This document shows, one piece after another, positions 25,581 through 35,677 of a DNA stretch of 64,000 nt. The position numbers were made by a program, and so were the translations under genes. Source of the DNA: an uncultured Ectothiorhodospiraceae bacterium (GTDB taxonomy: Bacteria > Pseudomonadota > Gammaproteobacteria > UBA6429 > Thiohalophilaceae); NCBI GenBank assembly GCA_947260005.1, contig CAMYOL010000064.1, positions 1 through 64,000 of the forward strand, read 5' to 3'. Numbering within the stretch: the first letter of the stretch is position 1; the number at the start of each line of letters is the position of its first letter. The notes under the pieces were generated by a model. It worked only from the letters and a program-made list of their open reading frames with translations. It was not told the DNA's origin and did no database searches.

Positions 25581-26831
25581 TTGATCATAGAATCTATCCC
25601 CATTCATATTTCGAGTGCGGCACCGATTATTGTAGTCGATAATGTAGGTAAACTTGAATACGCATCTAAAGCAGCATTTGATATACTCGGACTGCCTCAC
25701 TCTAATAAAGACCTTTCATCATTACAGCAGGTTATTACTAATAACATTTTAGCGTTAATTGTTGATTACTCTGAAAAATGTGCGATAGAAAAAAAAGCAA
25801 TCAACTTTCACTATCAGAAAATCTTAAAGATTAATGATGAATTAAACCGGCCGGTTGAACTGACATTCATTTCGATTAGATACAACGATGAAGAATGCCT
25901 TGCGATATTATTGCGTGACATTAGTGGTGATATTGAAAAGCAAAAAAATCTTGATTTATCCGATGCTCGATTTCGCACCATGGTTGAAAATATTAGTGAT
26001 ATTGCGGTTACCTGGATGTCAACACCTGGTGTTGAGGAAATGCTTTATGTTAATAAAGGTTATGAAAAAATATGGGGGTGTTCACGTGAGTCATTATATG
26101 CCTCTCCACAAAGTTTTATTGACTTAATCCATCCTGAAGATAAATACAATGTTATGCAGCATTTACAACAACACCGTGAAGGAAATTGGAATATTGATTA
26201 TCGCATTGTTAGAGGTGATGGCGAGATTCGTCATATACATGATACTGGTAAAGGCGTGCATAACAAAAATGGTGAACTAGAGTACCTGGTCGGCACTGCT
26301 GTTGATGTTACCGTGCAGGTCAACCGGCGGTTGGAAATAGAAAAATATGTTAAAAAGTTGGAGAATTATTCACAGCATGATGATCTAACTCGAGTGTTTA
26401 ACCGACGCACGATGCTTGTGATATTAGCTCAGAATCTAGCCGATTATAAGCGCTATGGTCATGTGTCAGCACTTGTCTTTATTGATGTTAATAATCTTAA
26501 ATATATTAACGATAACTATGGGCACAGTGCTGGCGATTTTATCTTATACGAATTGTCGCAACACCTTAGAACAAAATTACGAAATACGGATACCGTAGGA
26601 CGTTATGCAGGTGATGAATTTATCATTATATTAAATGAAAGCTCGATGGAAGATTCTGTTAAAGTGATGAAAGATTTGGGTGGTAGTTGCCTTGATCTTA
26701 AATATAAAGATACAAAATTGAATATTAGTTATGATTTTGGAATTGCGCTGGTAAATGAAAACGGAATATCAAAAGTAGATGACTGGATAAAAGTTGCTGA
26801 TCAACGTATGTACGATATGAAAAATGAATAA
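25581..26831 (+). CDS. Cytoplasmic PAS-PAS-GGDEF diguanylate cyclase
   Basis: The 416-aa protein has an N-terminal PAS-like region (~10-120), a second PAS/PAC (~130-255, 'FRTMVENISDIAVTW' to 'EYLVGTAVDVT') and a GGDEF domain (~265-416). The active-site loop is A343-GDEF347; AGDEF variants are usually active. No transmembrane segment is present. The start is uncertain: the earliest start codon in frame after the upstream stop (25536) is TTG 25581, with a poor Shine-Dalgarno, and no in-frame ATG occurs for a long way. It is convergent with the gene at 26842. Confidence 0.88.
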   Translation: MIIESIPIHISSAAPIIVVDNVGKLEYASKAAFDILGLPHSNKDLSSLQQVITNNILALIVDYSEKCAIEKKAINFHYQKILKINDELNRPVELTFISIRYNDEECLAILLRDISGDIEKQKNLDLSDARFRTMVENISDIAVTWMSTPGVEEMLYVNKGYEKIWGCSRESLYASPQSFIDLIHPEDKYNVMQHLQQHREGNWNIDYRIVRGDGEIRHIHDTGKGVHNKNGELEYLVGTAVDVTVQVNRRLEIEKYVKKLENYSQHDDLTRVFNRRTMLVILAQNLADYKRYGHVSALVFIDVNNLKYINDNYGHSAGDFILYELSQHLRTKLRNTDTVGRYAGDEFIIILNESSMEDSVKVMKDLGGSCLDLKYKDTKLNISYDFGIALVNENGISKVDDWIKVADQRMYDMKNE

Positions 26832-26841
26832 CCAAAATTAG

Positions 26842-27804
26842 TTAGTTTGCAATACCACTACTCCAAAAAGCATGTTCTTTGTTAAGAAACTCATCGAATG
26901 GTAAATAATGTGAGCCATCACAGGAAAAGGTGAGACTGATAATTCCATTAAAAATATTTAACGCCCCGGCTCGTAAATATAAGGTTTCATCCATATAGCG
27001 TAGTTGGCGAAGACCATCGAGTATCGTGCGTACCTGATTTTTAGGAATCGACGCATCAGTGGGATAAGATGTGTTTGGGTAAGCTAAACAAATGTTTGGG
27101 TCGGTTAGTGCGTCGATGTTTAGTAATCGATATCGATAGGGATCATCATAATGCCAGATAACTGCGCGGTTACTGGAAAAGTGTAATTTAGCATGAAAGA
27201 CTCCATGATCCACCATTAGTTCTTCTATCACACCTAATACGACATCAATGTGGCGATCCATATCACTATCAATTCGACTTTGCGAAAATACATTGCCGCG
27301 TATCGATGGGTCACCTTTAATTTGTGTCCATTGCCTTGGTTCTTCATATAAATCACGTGTTAACGGCAATGCACGTAAATCAAAATCGGCACCGATAAAA
27401 CCGAGTGCTGTACCTTGCACGTCTCGAATAATTTGAATCGCTGTTAAGGATGGCCGTTTTGCACGTAAACTTATATAGGCTGGAGATAACACAAAATCAG
27501 AACTGGGCACAACTTCATTCATATAAGGTCGTTGTGAACGGTCACGACCGAAATCATTATTGATTACTTTATCGTGGCTGATATTGTCGCTTATCTGAAT
27601 TGCATTGGTATCCAGGGCATAGAGAAATTTACAATAGGGCATCGTTTGTAAAATCTCAGTCAATGTTTTATTAAGTTGTTCACGATTGCCCCAGACTTTA
27701 CGGCAAGACAGGGCGGCCCTGCTTAATGGATCAGATAGCATTTGCGTTAGTAACTTGCGTTGACGTGAAATACTTTGTTGCAGAGTCGGTTGGTTTTCGT
27801 TCAT
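26842..27804 (-). CDS. PDC/Cache-type sensor domain protein without output domain
   Basis: The 320-aa protein begins with ~60 helical residues and then a PDC (Cache) sensor fold: 'FLYALDTNAIQISDNI', 'RDRSQRPYMNEVVPSSDFVLSPAYISL', 'LTAIQIIRDVQGTALGFIGADFDLRALP'. The latter motifs correspond to the amine/amino-acid ligand pocket of Cache domains. There is no transmembrane helix or signal peptide, so the domain is cytoplasmic, unlike most. The C-terminal ~130 residues are unassigned. It ends 10 bases from the convergent PAS-GGDEF gene, a possible functional partner. Confidence 0.75.
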   Translation of the reverse strand: MNENQPTLQQSISRQRKLLTQMLSDPLSRAALSCRKVWGNREQLNKTLTEILQTMPYCKFLYALDTNAIQISDNISHDKVINNDFGRDRSQRPYMNEVVPSSDFVLSPAYISLRAKRPSLTAIQIIRDVQGTALGFIGADFDLRALPLTRDLYEEPRQWTQIKGDPSIRGNVFSQSRIDSDMDRHIDVVLGVIEELMVDHGVFHAKLHFSSNRAVIWHYDDPYRYRLLNIDALTDPNICLAYPNTSYPTDASIPKNQVRTILDGLRQLRYMDETLYLRAGALNIFNGIISLTFSCDGSHYLPFDEFLNKEHAFWSSGIAN

Positions 27805-28203
27805 ACGTTCATGCTACAGACATGAGGTGTCTGAGGACAGTATACCAAAAGAGACAGGCTTCCAGATATCATGAGTGTACTCGTAAATTTTATTTCTCGG
27901 GCATTCGGGAGCGAGCTGGCACCTATCGATTTCTAAATGTTTTGCTTAATTATTAACCATGGCATTGAAAGACAGGAATTCAGGAAAATGGTTATTGGGA
28001 GTCGTATCACTAGCCGATGAAGTAGATAACCCATTAAAACATTATAAATAATAAGTTAATAGAGGCTTGAAAAATGTGAACTGGTTCACAAGTATTTTCC
28101 TGTAAGGATACTATTACCACATCATTTCAATTCTCTTGGTACTATAGTAAAGATAATAACTAGACGTGGATGTTACCTCGTCACGATTTTTGGAGCTTTC
28201 GTC
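27805..28203. other. Gene-free stretch upstream of the DUF1631 gene
   Basis: About 400 bases between divergent genes. A 30-codon frame at 27959-28051 lacks a Shine-Dalgarno and is not called. No repeat or structured RNA was recognised. Confidence 0.4.
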
Positions 28204-30588
28204 ATGCCTGGCACGGATAACGTTACCTACCTTGACCAGAACCCCTCTTCTGGTACTGCACGGCACACCCTTGCACGTCGTCTGCATGGTCAATTTAAAG
28301 ACTTAACCTTAAAGCACATGCCTGGAATATTGCAGGGGATGTTTGATAATGCTGATGACGCATTATTTAAAATTGCCGAAAACGCGAATAAGGGTGCGGA
28401 AAAAAACTTTTATCTTGATTCAATGCGTATTGTGCGTTTACAACGGGATTCATTTGAAAAAGGATTTTTCGATCAAATTGCGAAAGAATTTGATCACTAT
28501 ATTGATAATGTTGCTAAGCATAAGATTGAGACCCCCACTGAAGCCAAAATCGATTATGACAATCTGGAGTTGGTTAGTGAGGACGATCTCGAAATCACCA
28601 TTGCCACTGAAAGACTGGTGCAAAAAATTCAGGCCCAGTATGTTTCGGACTTAAGCGCAATTAATAAACGCATGGCGTTCGTATTTAATGTTGACACGAT
28701 CGATGAAGATAAAATTCCATTTGGCGCCAAAATGCTTGTCGAAGCCTATGCCTCGGCCGCGGAAAAAATCGATTTACCATTAGAGGTCCGCATTATTCTG
28801 TTAAAGCTGTTTGATCTGCAATGTATTAATGGTCTGGCGCGGCTTTATCAAAATATTAATCAGCAGTTTATTGAAGCCGATGTATTGCCTGTTATCAAAA
28901 CAACGTTTAACAGCGGCAGTTCACCCACTGCAGTTACCGGTACTCCTCCCGGTGTTAATCCTTTAGATCCTAATACGGATGTCTGGGGTGCGTTGCAAGG
29001 ATTATTGGGTCAACGTCCTATGAATGGGAATGGTGGTGTCAATGGCGGATTCAGTGGTGCAACTGGCGGTGGATTTCCTGGCGGGATGACTGGTGGTGGT
29101 GTTCCAGGTACAGGTGGAATGTCAGTTGGCCCAGCTAGTCACGGCGGTGGCGCTACTTATCAGCCAGGTATGGGGCAGGCCGGTGGCGCGACTGGCCAGG
29201 TTATGGTTATACCTTCGGCTGAAATGTTGAGTTCACTCACTAATTTACAAAAAGGCTTCGAATCAGGTGTTTTACCTGAAGGTGGCGCATTGGCCGTTGG
29301 CTCTTATGTTCGTGAGCAACTTCAGACCACTAATACTGATGGCAGTCCGGCCAGAGAAATTAAACCACTGGATAATGATCTGATTGACGTAGTGTGTTTA
29401 ATATTTGAATACATCCTTGATGATCCTCAGCTTCCGAGCAGTGCCAGGGCCAGTATTGCACGCCTGCAAATTCCAATGCTCAAAGTGGCCATGCTGGACA
29501 AAGAATTCTTTTCAATGAACGGCCATCCGGCACGTGATTTATTGAACAAGCTTGCTCAGTCTGCGTTAGGTATTGATGAGACCACTGATTCGGATAACCC
29601 GATTCTTGCAAAGATCAATGAGATAACAGAAACGATCCTTCATGAGTTTGCAGATGATATAGAATTGTTCAGTTTACTGGATGAAGATTTCACTGACTTT
29701 CTAATTCATTACCAGGAACAGGAAAGTAATGCCTTAAGTGATATAGAAAAACGTTTAAAAGAACGCGAGGAACTGGCTTTAGCCCGAGCCTGGGTGCGTG
29801 AAACACTGGAATCACATTTGCTGGGCCGTGAATTACCAGCGGTTGTGGCGGATATCATTCTGGGCCCCTGGAAAGATGTCATGTTGCATACGTATCTCAC
29901 AGAAGGGGAAAACAGCGCACTGTGGAAAACTCAGATTCGTTTTATAGATGTGCTCTGTTGGTCAATCGAGCCTAAGCAAAAATCAGTTGATCGAACCAAA
30001 TTAGGCAAGATCATTCAACACTTGATCGTAACCTTACGTCAGGGACTGGTACAAATCGATTACCCTCAACCCGAAATTGATGCCGTCTTTAGTTATCTTG
30101 AACCCTTTCATATAGCTAGTGTACGTGGTCAAGAGTATTCCAATGCTGGATTAGCTGAAGCCGATAATACCGCCGTGAATGACACGAGTGAATCCGATGG
30201 CACCAATGTTCAAGATTTAGAACCGGTCTTAGCAGATAAAGTCATCCTGGAAGATATTGTGCTGGAAAGCTGGGAACCTGCACATGATCCGTTATTTGAT
30301 TCTGTTGACGATGAGTATCTCGAACTGGCCCGACATATGGAAATGGGTAAGTGGGTCGAATTTAAAAACGAGGATGGTAAATCGAAACGTGCGAAACTGG
30401 CCTGGAAAAGCGATTTACTCGGTGAGTTTACCTTCCTAAACTGGAAATTCGATGTCATCGCCGATAAAAAACTGGGCGAGTTGGCCGAAGACCTTCGCAA
30501 AGGGAATGCCAAGATTATCGATGATGTCCCGCTAATGGATCGGGCCCTATCCGCTGTGCTCACCAGTCTGACGCCCAAGGCGAGCTAA
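28204..30588 (+). CDS. DUF1631 family protein
   Basis: The 794-aa cytoplasmic protein matches DUF1631: 'FKDLTLKHMPGILQGMFDNADDALFKIAENA' near the start, long helical central parts ('EVRIILLKLFDLQCINGLARLYQNINQQF', 'KVAMLDKEFFSMNGHPARDLLNKLAQS'). It ends in a small beta domain ('WVEFKNEDGKSKRAKLAWKS', 'GEFTFLNWKFDVIADK') reminiscent of PilZ-like barrels. Residues ~255-340 form a Gly/Thr-rich, low-complexity linker. The function is unknown; c-di-GMP binding by the terminal barrel would fit the window but is speculative. Confidence 0.88.
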   Translation: MPGTDNVTYLDQNPSSGTARHTLARRLHGQFKDLTLKHMPGILQGMFDNADDALFKIAENANKGAEKNFYLDSMRIVRLQRDSFEKGFFDQIAKEFDHYIDNVAKHKIETPTEAKIDYDNLELVSEDDLEITIATERLVQKIQAQYVSDLSAINKRMAFVFNVDTIDEDKIPFGAKMLVEAYASAAEKIDLPLEVRIILLKLFDLQCINGLARLYQNINQQFIEADVLPVIKTTFNSGSSPTAVTGTPPGVNPLDPNTDVWGALQGLLGQRPMNGNGGVNGGFSGATGGGFPGGMTGGGVPGTGGMSVGPASHGGGATYQPGMGQAGGATGQVMVIPSAEMLSSLTNLQKGFESGVLPEGGALAVGSYVREQLQTTNTDGSPAREIKPLDNDLIDVVCLIFEYILDDPQLPSSARASIARLQIPMLKVAMLDKEFFSMNGHPARDLLNKLAQSALGIDETTDSDNPILAKINEITETILHEFADDIELFSLLDEDFTDFLIHYQEQESNALSDIEKRLKEREELALARAWVRETLESHLLGRELPAVVADIILGPWKDVMLHTYLTEGENSALWKTQIRFIDVLCWSIEPKQKSVDRTKLGKIIQHLIVTLRQGLVQIDYPQPEIDAVFSYLEPFHIASVRGQEYSNAGLAEADNTAVNDTSESDGTNVQDLEPVLADKVILEDIVLESWEPAHDPLFDSVDDEYLELARHMEMGKWVEFKNEDGKSKRAKLAWKSDLLGEFTFLNWKFDVIADKKLGELAEDLRKGNAKIIDDVPLMDRALSAVLTSLTPKAS

Positions 30589-30817
30589 TCCAAAACTGCC
30601 TCATATATTTCATGCCCGCCATTGTTCACTAAGCCAGTATCTTAGCTATTCTCTATCACATAGCCATTTTTTCTTTAAGCTATTAAGTTTTTGTGAATTA
30701 TCATTTATTGAATGAGGTAATTTTATTTCTTATATGAATCCTCCATTTTATTGATCTGTATTAACGCATCTGCCATATATTAGAGGGATGATACCTCAGA
30801 TAAATACGGAGATTGCC

Positions 30818-31867
30818 ATGATCGACATTGCCAAAATTCTAGCTGACGAAGCAGCTTCAATACTCGAACACACCTGTACTAGTCTACCAAAATCTACCAT
30901 ATATGCTCCAGGCCCGGGCTATATCGATGAAGTGGTTGCTCACAAAAATCGTAAGCCTGCGGTGTTAAGAAACCTGAATGCCCTCTATAACCATGGTCGT
31001 CTGGCAGGTACGGGTTATATGTCTTTATTACCGGTTGACCAGGGTGTTGAGCATTCTGCGGGTGCCTCGTTTGCTCCAAATCCGGCCTTTTTCGACCCAC
31101 AAAATATAATCAAATTGGCAATAGAAGGAGGCTGCAACGGTGTGGCATCGACGCTCGGTGTGCTAAACAGCATAGCTCGTGACTATGCACATAAGATCCC
31201 ATTTATTGTAAAGATCAACCATAATGAATTGCTGAGTTATCCCAACCAATATGACCAAACCTTGTTCGCCAGTGTTGATCAGGCTTTTGATATGGGGGCA
31301 GTAGCGGTGGGGGCGACAATCTATTTCGGTTCAGAACAATCTCGGCGGCAGATACTTGAAGTAAGTGATGCCTTTGAACATGCGCATTCGCTTGGCCTGG
31401 TGACCGTTTTATGGGCCTATTTACGTAATAGTGCTTTTAAGCAAGATGGTACGGACTATCATGTTTCGGCGGATTTAACCGGACAGGCTAATCACCTGGC
31501 AGCCAGCATTGATGCGGATATTATTAAACAGAAACAGGCGCAAAATAACGGCGGCTATAATGCCATTGCCTTTGGTAAAACTCATCCAAAGGTTTATTCG
31601 GATCTCACATCAGATCACCCAATTGATCTCGTACGTTACCAGGTTGCCAATTGCTATATGGGACGTGTTGGCATGATAAATTCTGGTGGTGCTTCGGGTG
31701 ATGACGATTTGCATCAGGCAGTACGAACCGCAGTCATTAATAAACGAGCCGGTGGGATGGGAATGATTTCAGGGCGAAAAGCCTTCCAGAAACCTATGGA
31801 ACAAGGTATTGAATTATTGCATGCTATCCAGGACGTTTATTTGTCCGAGCAAGTCTCTGTGGCCTGA
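30818..31867 (+). CDS. fbaB: Class I fructose-bisphosphate aldolase (FbaB/DhnA type)
   Basis: Reversibly splits fructose 1,6-bisphosphate through a Schiff-base lysine. The 349-aa product is near-collinear with E. coli FbaB: '[21 protein letters not shown]', '[15 protein letters not shown]', '[16 protein letters not shown]', '[13 protein letters not shown]' and '[17 protein letters not shown]'. The ATG at 30818 is chosen because its N-terminus ([12 protein letters not shown]) matches the family and CGGAG lies 7 bases upstream; an in-frame ATG at 30788 adds ten residues. It is monocistronic. Confidence 0.95.
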   Translation: MIDIAKILADEAASILEHTCTSLPKSTIYAPGPGYIDEVVAHKNRKPAVLRNLNALYNHGRLAGTGYMSLLPVDQGVEHSAGASFAPNPAFFDPQNIIKLAIEGGCNGVASTLGVLNSIARDYAHKIPFIVKINHNELLSYPNQYDQTLFASVDQAFDMGAVAVGATIYFGSEQSRRQILEVSDAFEHAHSLGLVTVLWAYLRNSAFKQDGTDYHVSADLTGQANHLAASIDADIIKQKQAQNNGGYNAIAFGKTHPKVYSDLTSDHPIDLVRYQVANCYMGRVGMINSGGASGDDDLHQAVRTAVINKRAGGMGMISGRKAFQKPMEQGIELLHAIQDVYLSEQVSVA

Positions 31868-31950
31868 TTAATATAATCGGTTTTATCGAATAATATCTAG
31901 TATAGAATTAGAGTAAGTAGTTACAATCATTAAATATCCTGAGGTGGTCA

Positions 31951-32559
31951 ATGAAAGGTTTCTGGGATGAGCGTTATGCAGAAGAGGGATTAGCCTATGG
32001 TGAGGAACCTAATGTTTTTTTGACCCAGGTTGTCGATCTTATTAATCCTGAAGGAAAAATATTGGTGGTGGGCGATGGCGAGGGACGAAATGGTGTCTGG
32101 TTAGCATCTGAAGGTTTTGATGTTACTTCAGTAGATTATTCCGAAGTGGCGGTTAAGAAAATAAATGAATTAGCTAAAGAACATGAGGTAAATATAAATA
32201 CTATTTGTGCTGACCTGAACAATTGGGATTGGCCACGGGAAGTGTTTGATGCCGTTGTTACCATTTATTTACATTTTCCTTCCGAGTCCAGAGCAGCTAT
32301 GCACGGTAAGATGCTGGATGCCTTAAAACCAGGAGGTAAAATCATAATGGAAGCTTTTAATAAAGCTCAACTGGATTATCCCAGCGGAGGGCCACCTGTT
32401 TTAGATATGTTATTTTCGGAAGAGGAATTAAAACAGGATTTTTCAAAACTGAATATTAAAGAGGCTTATGAAAAGATTGTATATCTTAATGAAGGTAAAT
32501 ATCACGTGGGGGATGGAGCAGTCGTACGTCTCATTGGTGAGAAGAAACTCCCTGAGTAA
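31951..32559 (+). CDS. Class I SAM-dependent methyltransferase (TehB-like)
   Basis: The 202-aa protein begins 'FWDERYAEEGLAYGEEPN', a motif of the tellurite-resistance TehB/thiopurine-methyltransferase-like group. SAM motif I 'ILVVGDGEGRNGVWLA', the acidic 'VTSVDYSE' and 'FDAVVTIYLHFP' follow. Substrate is not predictable; some relatives methylate oxyanions or thiols. GAGGTGG precedes the ATG. A membrane-anchored hydrolase gene follows, 51 bases later. Confidence 0.87.
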   Translation: MKGFWDERYAEEGLAYGEEPNVFLTQVVDLINPEGKILVVGDGEGRNGVWLASEGFDVTSVDYSEVAVKKINELAKEHEVNINTICADLNNWDWPREVFDAVVTIYLHFPSESRAAMHGKMLDALKPGGKIIMEAFNKAQLDYPSGGPPVLDMLFSEEELKQDFSKLNIKEAYEKIVYLNEGKYHVGDGAVVRLIGEKKLPE

Positions 32560-32610
32560 TCGATGAGTATAAGTGGAAATATTACTTGATCATATGTATC
32601 TAAATTTGAC

Positions 32611-33444
32611 ATGCAAATCTATCCAAGTATGAAAAAGAAAATGATCAATTTTCTCTTGTTAAGTTTCATTAGTTTGCTTTTGATCAATATATGGGTTTAT
32701 TTCCTGCAGCCCGGAATGATTTTTTTTCCTTATTCACAATTAAATTCTACACCTCAAGACTGGGGACTAAAGTACGAAGACGTAATCTTGACGACCTCGG
32801 ATCAGGTTAAAATACACGGATGGTATTTACCGGCTAAAAAATCGAGGCAGGTGGTACTCTTTTTTCATGGCAATGCGGGTAATATTTCACATCGTGGCGA
32901 TTCTCTAAAGCTATTTCATAGCCTTGGACTTAATGTGTTTATCATTGATTATCGTGGTTACGGTAAAAGTGAAGGCGTTATGAGTGAGATGGGTTCCTAT
33001 CGGGATGCCATGGCAGCCTGGGATCACCTAGTTAAGCAGCGTGGTTTTAAACCAGGAAATATTGTTATCTTTGGACGTTCTTTAGGAGGGGCCATCGCAA
33101 CTCAATTGGCGACAAAAGTAAATGCACAAGTTTTGATCGTTGAATCAACGTTTAGTTCAGTTAAAGACATGGCCGATATAATGATGCCAATCATTTCTAA
33201 GCTGATATATTTGCGTTACCAATTTAATACCGAGAAAATTATCAGTCAGGTCAATTCTCCAGTATTACTCATGCATAGTCAGGATGATGAAATAATTCCT
33301 TATGAACTGGGGCAAAAAGTATTCTCTTCAGCAAAATCACCAAAATATCATTTTGAGCTTACTGGTAGTCATAATGAGGGTTTCACCCGGAATGTGGCCG
33401 AATATAAAAAAGAGATTAAATGGTTTCTAGAAAAAGAGTATTAA
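32611..33444 (+). CDS. Membrane-anchored alpha/beta hydrolase (BEM46/YfhR-like)
   Basis: The 277-aa protein has an N-terminal transmembrane anchor (~12-30) and an alpha/beta hydrolase domain: 'VLFFHGNAGNISHRG' (oxyanion), 'IDYRGYGKSEG', nucleophile 'GRSLGG', acid 'HSQDDEIIP' and 'GSHNEG' with the catalytic His. This set matches YfhR/BEM46 serine hydrolases of unknown substrate. An ATG at 32629 is an alternative start. Confidence 0.88.
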   Translation: MQIYPSMKKKMINFLLLSFISLLLINIWVYFLQPGMIFFPYSQLNSTPQDWGLKYEDVILTTSDQVKIHGWYLPAKKSRQVVLFFHGNAGNISHRGDSLKLFHSLGLNVFIIDYRGYGKSEGVMSEMGSYRDAMAAWDHLVKQRGFKPGNIVIFGRSLGGAIATQLATKVNAQVLIVESTFSSVKDMADIMMPIISKLIYLRYQFNTEKIISQVNSPVLLMHSQDDEIIPYELGQKVFSSAKSPKYHFELTGSHNEGFTRNVAEYKKEIKWFLEKEY

Positions 33445-33517
33445 TAATTATCTGTGTTGAGTCACAATGGTTCGATCAAATATCTTTGATATCCGATTAA
33501 ACACTTCTTAGAAAATA

Positions 33518-33832
33518 CTATATGACTGATTCTCTTAAATTCCGACTGCGTTTACTGAATTTTAACTCAGTTTCAATAAGTTTTCTTAATTTATCCCGGC
33601 AGTTGATTTCTTTGCAGTCTTCGGCATACCGGCAATCAAGTTCAACATCGATTACCAGGTCATCCTGCACATCCAGCATGCAAACAAGTGCGGCTTCTTC
33701 CCGTTCAGTTTCAGATTTTGCTTGTTGAAGCAGTGTTATTGTGCTGTAACCATCAATAAAACGTTTTTTTGCTAAATCTGCGATGTGATCGAAATCATAA
33801 TGCCCAAAGCAGCCTGGATTGATATTGGCCAT
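33518..33832 (-). CDS. Conserved hypothetical 104-aa protein
   Basis: The product is small, soluble and acidic in its centre ('CMLDVQDDLVIDVELDCRYAEDC'), with five Cys (Cys8 and a cluster between about residues 51 and 78), followed by a basic tail. The start follows a moderate AAGGTG. The 'DCRYAEDCKEINCRDKLRK' segment suggests metal binding, but no known motif is complete. The family is not recognised. Confidence 0.6.
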   Translation of the reverse strand: MANINPGCFGHYDFDHIADLAKKRFIDGYSTITLLQQAKSETEREEAALVCMLDVQDDLVIDVELDCRYAEDCKEINCRDKLRKLIETELKFSKRSRNLRESVI

Positions 33833-33948
33833 AACGTCTACACCTTATTTTATTGGTCTTCATACTTCTATTCATTACTACACTTAAATTGTAGCGTGTA
33901 GAATTTTTATTTCAAATTGATTCAGATCAATAAAAGTTAGTTAAGTTC

Positions 33949-34629
33949 TTATTGTAATTGTGCAATATACGCTGAGATCATTTCCAGCTCTTTGTCAGAG
34001 TATTGTTTAACGATTGGTTCCATAATGTTGCTGTTACGTTTTTTTAGTGATTTATCTGAATCGCTATTTGCATTATCTCTAAATTGTTTCAGTGTTGTGA
34101 ATACATAGATTGGCTGTTGTCCAGCAATACGTGCAAAACTGATACTACCTGTTCCACGCATTCCATGACATGAACTACACTGTGTTTCATATATTTGTTT
34201 ACCCTGGGTAGCTAGTTTATTGTTTACGGTTGGCATCTTTACGGACATACTATTGTAATAAATGGCGAGATTAATTTTATCATCGCTGGAAAAATCCTTG
34301 GCCAGAGAATTCATTACATAGTTTTTACGCCGACCATCTGAAAATTTTTCAATCTGATCGAGAAGATAAACAGGGTTTTGACCGGCCAGATTAGGCACCT
34401 CAGGTCTTGTACTATTTCCATCGATACCGTGACAAACACTGCACAATAAAGCTCGATCACGACCCGCTTCAATGGACTGGTGTCGTGACTCAGGCGTCGA
34501 TTGTTTTTGCATAATAATCAGCGCAAGCTGATTGATATCAGGCTCCTTGGCTGACACAATTGGGCATAAGAAAAAAATTAAAATTAAACTAGTTAATAAT
34601 CGATAGAAATCATGCATGTTTTTGTGCAT
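33949..34629 (-). CDS. Diheme cytochrome c (c4-like), periplasmic
   Basis: The 226-aa product has a signal peptide (~1-27) and two c-type heme sites: CSVCH, with 'GIDGNSTRPEVPNLAGQNP', and CSSCH, with 'GMRGTGSISFARIAGQQP'. The repeat of 'NLAGQ/RIAGQ' after each heme marks the cytochrome c4/c553-like fold. It is a periplasmic electron carrier, possibly to a terminal oxidase. It is monocistronic. Confidence 0.9.
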   Translation of the reverse strand: MHKNMHDFYRLLTSLILIFFLCPIVSAKEPDINQLALIIMQKQSTPESRHQSIEAGRDRALLCSVCHGIDGNSTRPEVPNLAGQNPVYLLDQIEKFSDGRRKNYVMNSLAKDFSSDDKINLAIYYNSMSVKMPTVNNKLATQGKQIYETQCSSCHGMRGTGSISFARIAGQQPIYVFTTLKQFRDNANSDSDKSLKKRNSNIMEPIVKQYSDKELEMISAYIAQLQ

Positions 34630-34902
34630 CCGGATTTTCGTGTCTGTTGATTAATATAATGTAGTTATCTGTAAATAATGTCGAGCTTTACATTTGAGGA
34701 ATAATTGATGTAGGTCAATAATCAGCAGTATCAACATTAATCATAAAATAAATTTATGAGCGAAACATTATTACAAAATAATTTTATTCAGAAGCAGATT
34801 TAGAGATGAATGGTTCAAAATATTTATGGTGCTAGAATATATAATATGGCTATTAAGATCTTAGGTCATAGATTTGTCTCATATACGATTTAGGAGAGTA
34901 TT

Positions 34903-35076
34903 ATGGGTAATTCAAAAAATACTGATGATAAGATAGTGGAATGTGAAGTTTGTTTGAAGGAAATTCCATCCTCAGAAGCAAAAATGGAAGAGGCTAGTGA
35001 TTATGTTGCATATTTTTGTGGTCTGGATTGCTTTGAAAAGTGGAAAGGTGGGAATAATAAAAGTAAGAACAAATAA
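34903..35076 (+). CDS. DUF3330-like small Cys4 protein
   Basis: The ATG at 34903 has AGGAGA 6 bases upstream and opens a 57-codon frame. The product has 'VECEVCLKEIPSSEA' and 'DYVAYFCGLDCFEKW', giving a C-x2-C...C-x3-C zinc-ribbon/TRASH-like arrangement, with a Lys/Asn-rich tail. This pattern is that of DUF3330, a family often carried with mercury-resistance transposons. No mer genes or transposase are present here. The function is unknown. Confidence 0.8.
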   Translation: MGNSKNTDDKIVECEVCLKEIPSSEAKMEEASDYVAYFCGLDCFEKWKGGNNKSKNK

Positions 35077-35149
35077 CTATGGATAGCGCAAGGATGGATA
35101 AGAGTTAATTATTTAGCCTGCTTCCGTTATCCGAAATCATAAATCGGTT

Positions 35150-35496
35150 ATGACTATTAAAAATAAACCAGCTGATGGTATCTCATGTCTTCTGCAAACA
35201 TGTGCTGACTTATCGACTATACAGGTTATAGAACTTACTCGCGATATACCACTCTCTGATTACCAGGCAGCAATTTAACTCGCCGATATTGAAGTAAAAA
35301 ACAATTCGGTGAGGCTGGGTTGATATTATGGCACGATCGTGATCGCGACTTTGAGTCTCTTCAACATTCGAGTGAGTGCCATCTGGATAGTGCTATTCCA
35401 GGTTATGTTGATTATGGTTTATCGCATGGCACTAAGTTAGCGGTCGACATTGAAAATGGACGTTTTGTCTTATTTTATCTACCGGTATTATTTTAA
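35150..35496 (+). pseudogene. Decayed fragment resembling the N-terminus of PglZ (BREX alkaline-phosphatase-like)
   Basis: A frame from ATG 35150 runs 42 codons to TAA at 35276, continues 'LADIEVK', then shifts frame in a six-A run (35296-35301). The second frame reads 'KQFGEAGLILWHDRDRDFE' and '...AVDIENGRFVLFYLP' to TAA at 35494. The order (helix, 'ILWHDRDREFE', then a strand with 'R-VLFYLP') resembles the N-terminal part of PglZ from BREX phage-defence loci. The stop and frameshift mark a pseudogene. Assignment is by eye and uncertain. Confidence 0.4.
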
Positions 35497-35677
35497 AATA
35501 GATTCCAGGAGCCGGGTTTATTTACTTACGTTTAATCTGCACGTAAAATTCATGTTTTATATAAGCAGATTGTCATATTGGTTGACTCTACTTAATTGCC
35601 AACACAGATGTTTACTCATCCTGGTAACATTTATAATAGAACCAGAGTGCCGAAAACAGCGGAAATAGAACCTCGTT

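Noticed and set aside
27959-28051. 30-codon frame with 'LLGVVSLADEV', similar to a P-type ATPase P-domain
   Set aside because: No Shine-Dalgarno, too short, and no flanking ATPase motifs in any frame.
35450-35668. 72-codon plus-strand open frame after the PglZ-like remnant
   Set aside because: It begins inside the remnant in another frame, lacks a ribosome binding site and its product is unlike any domain I know.
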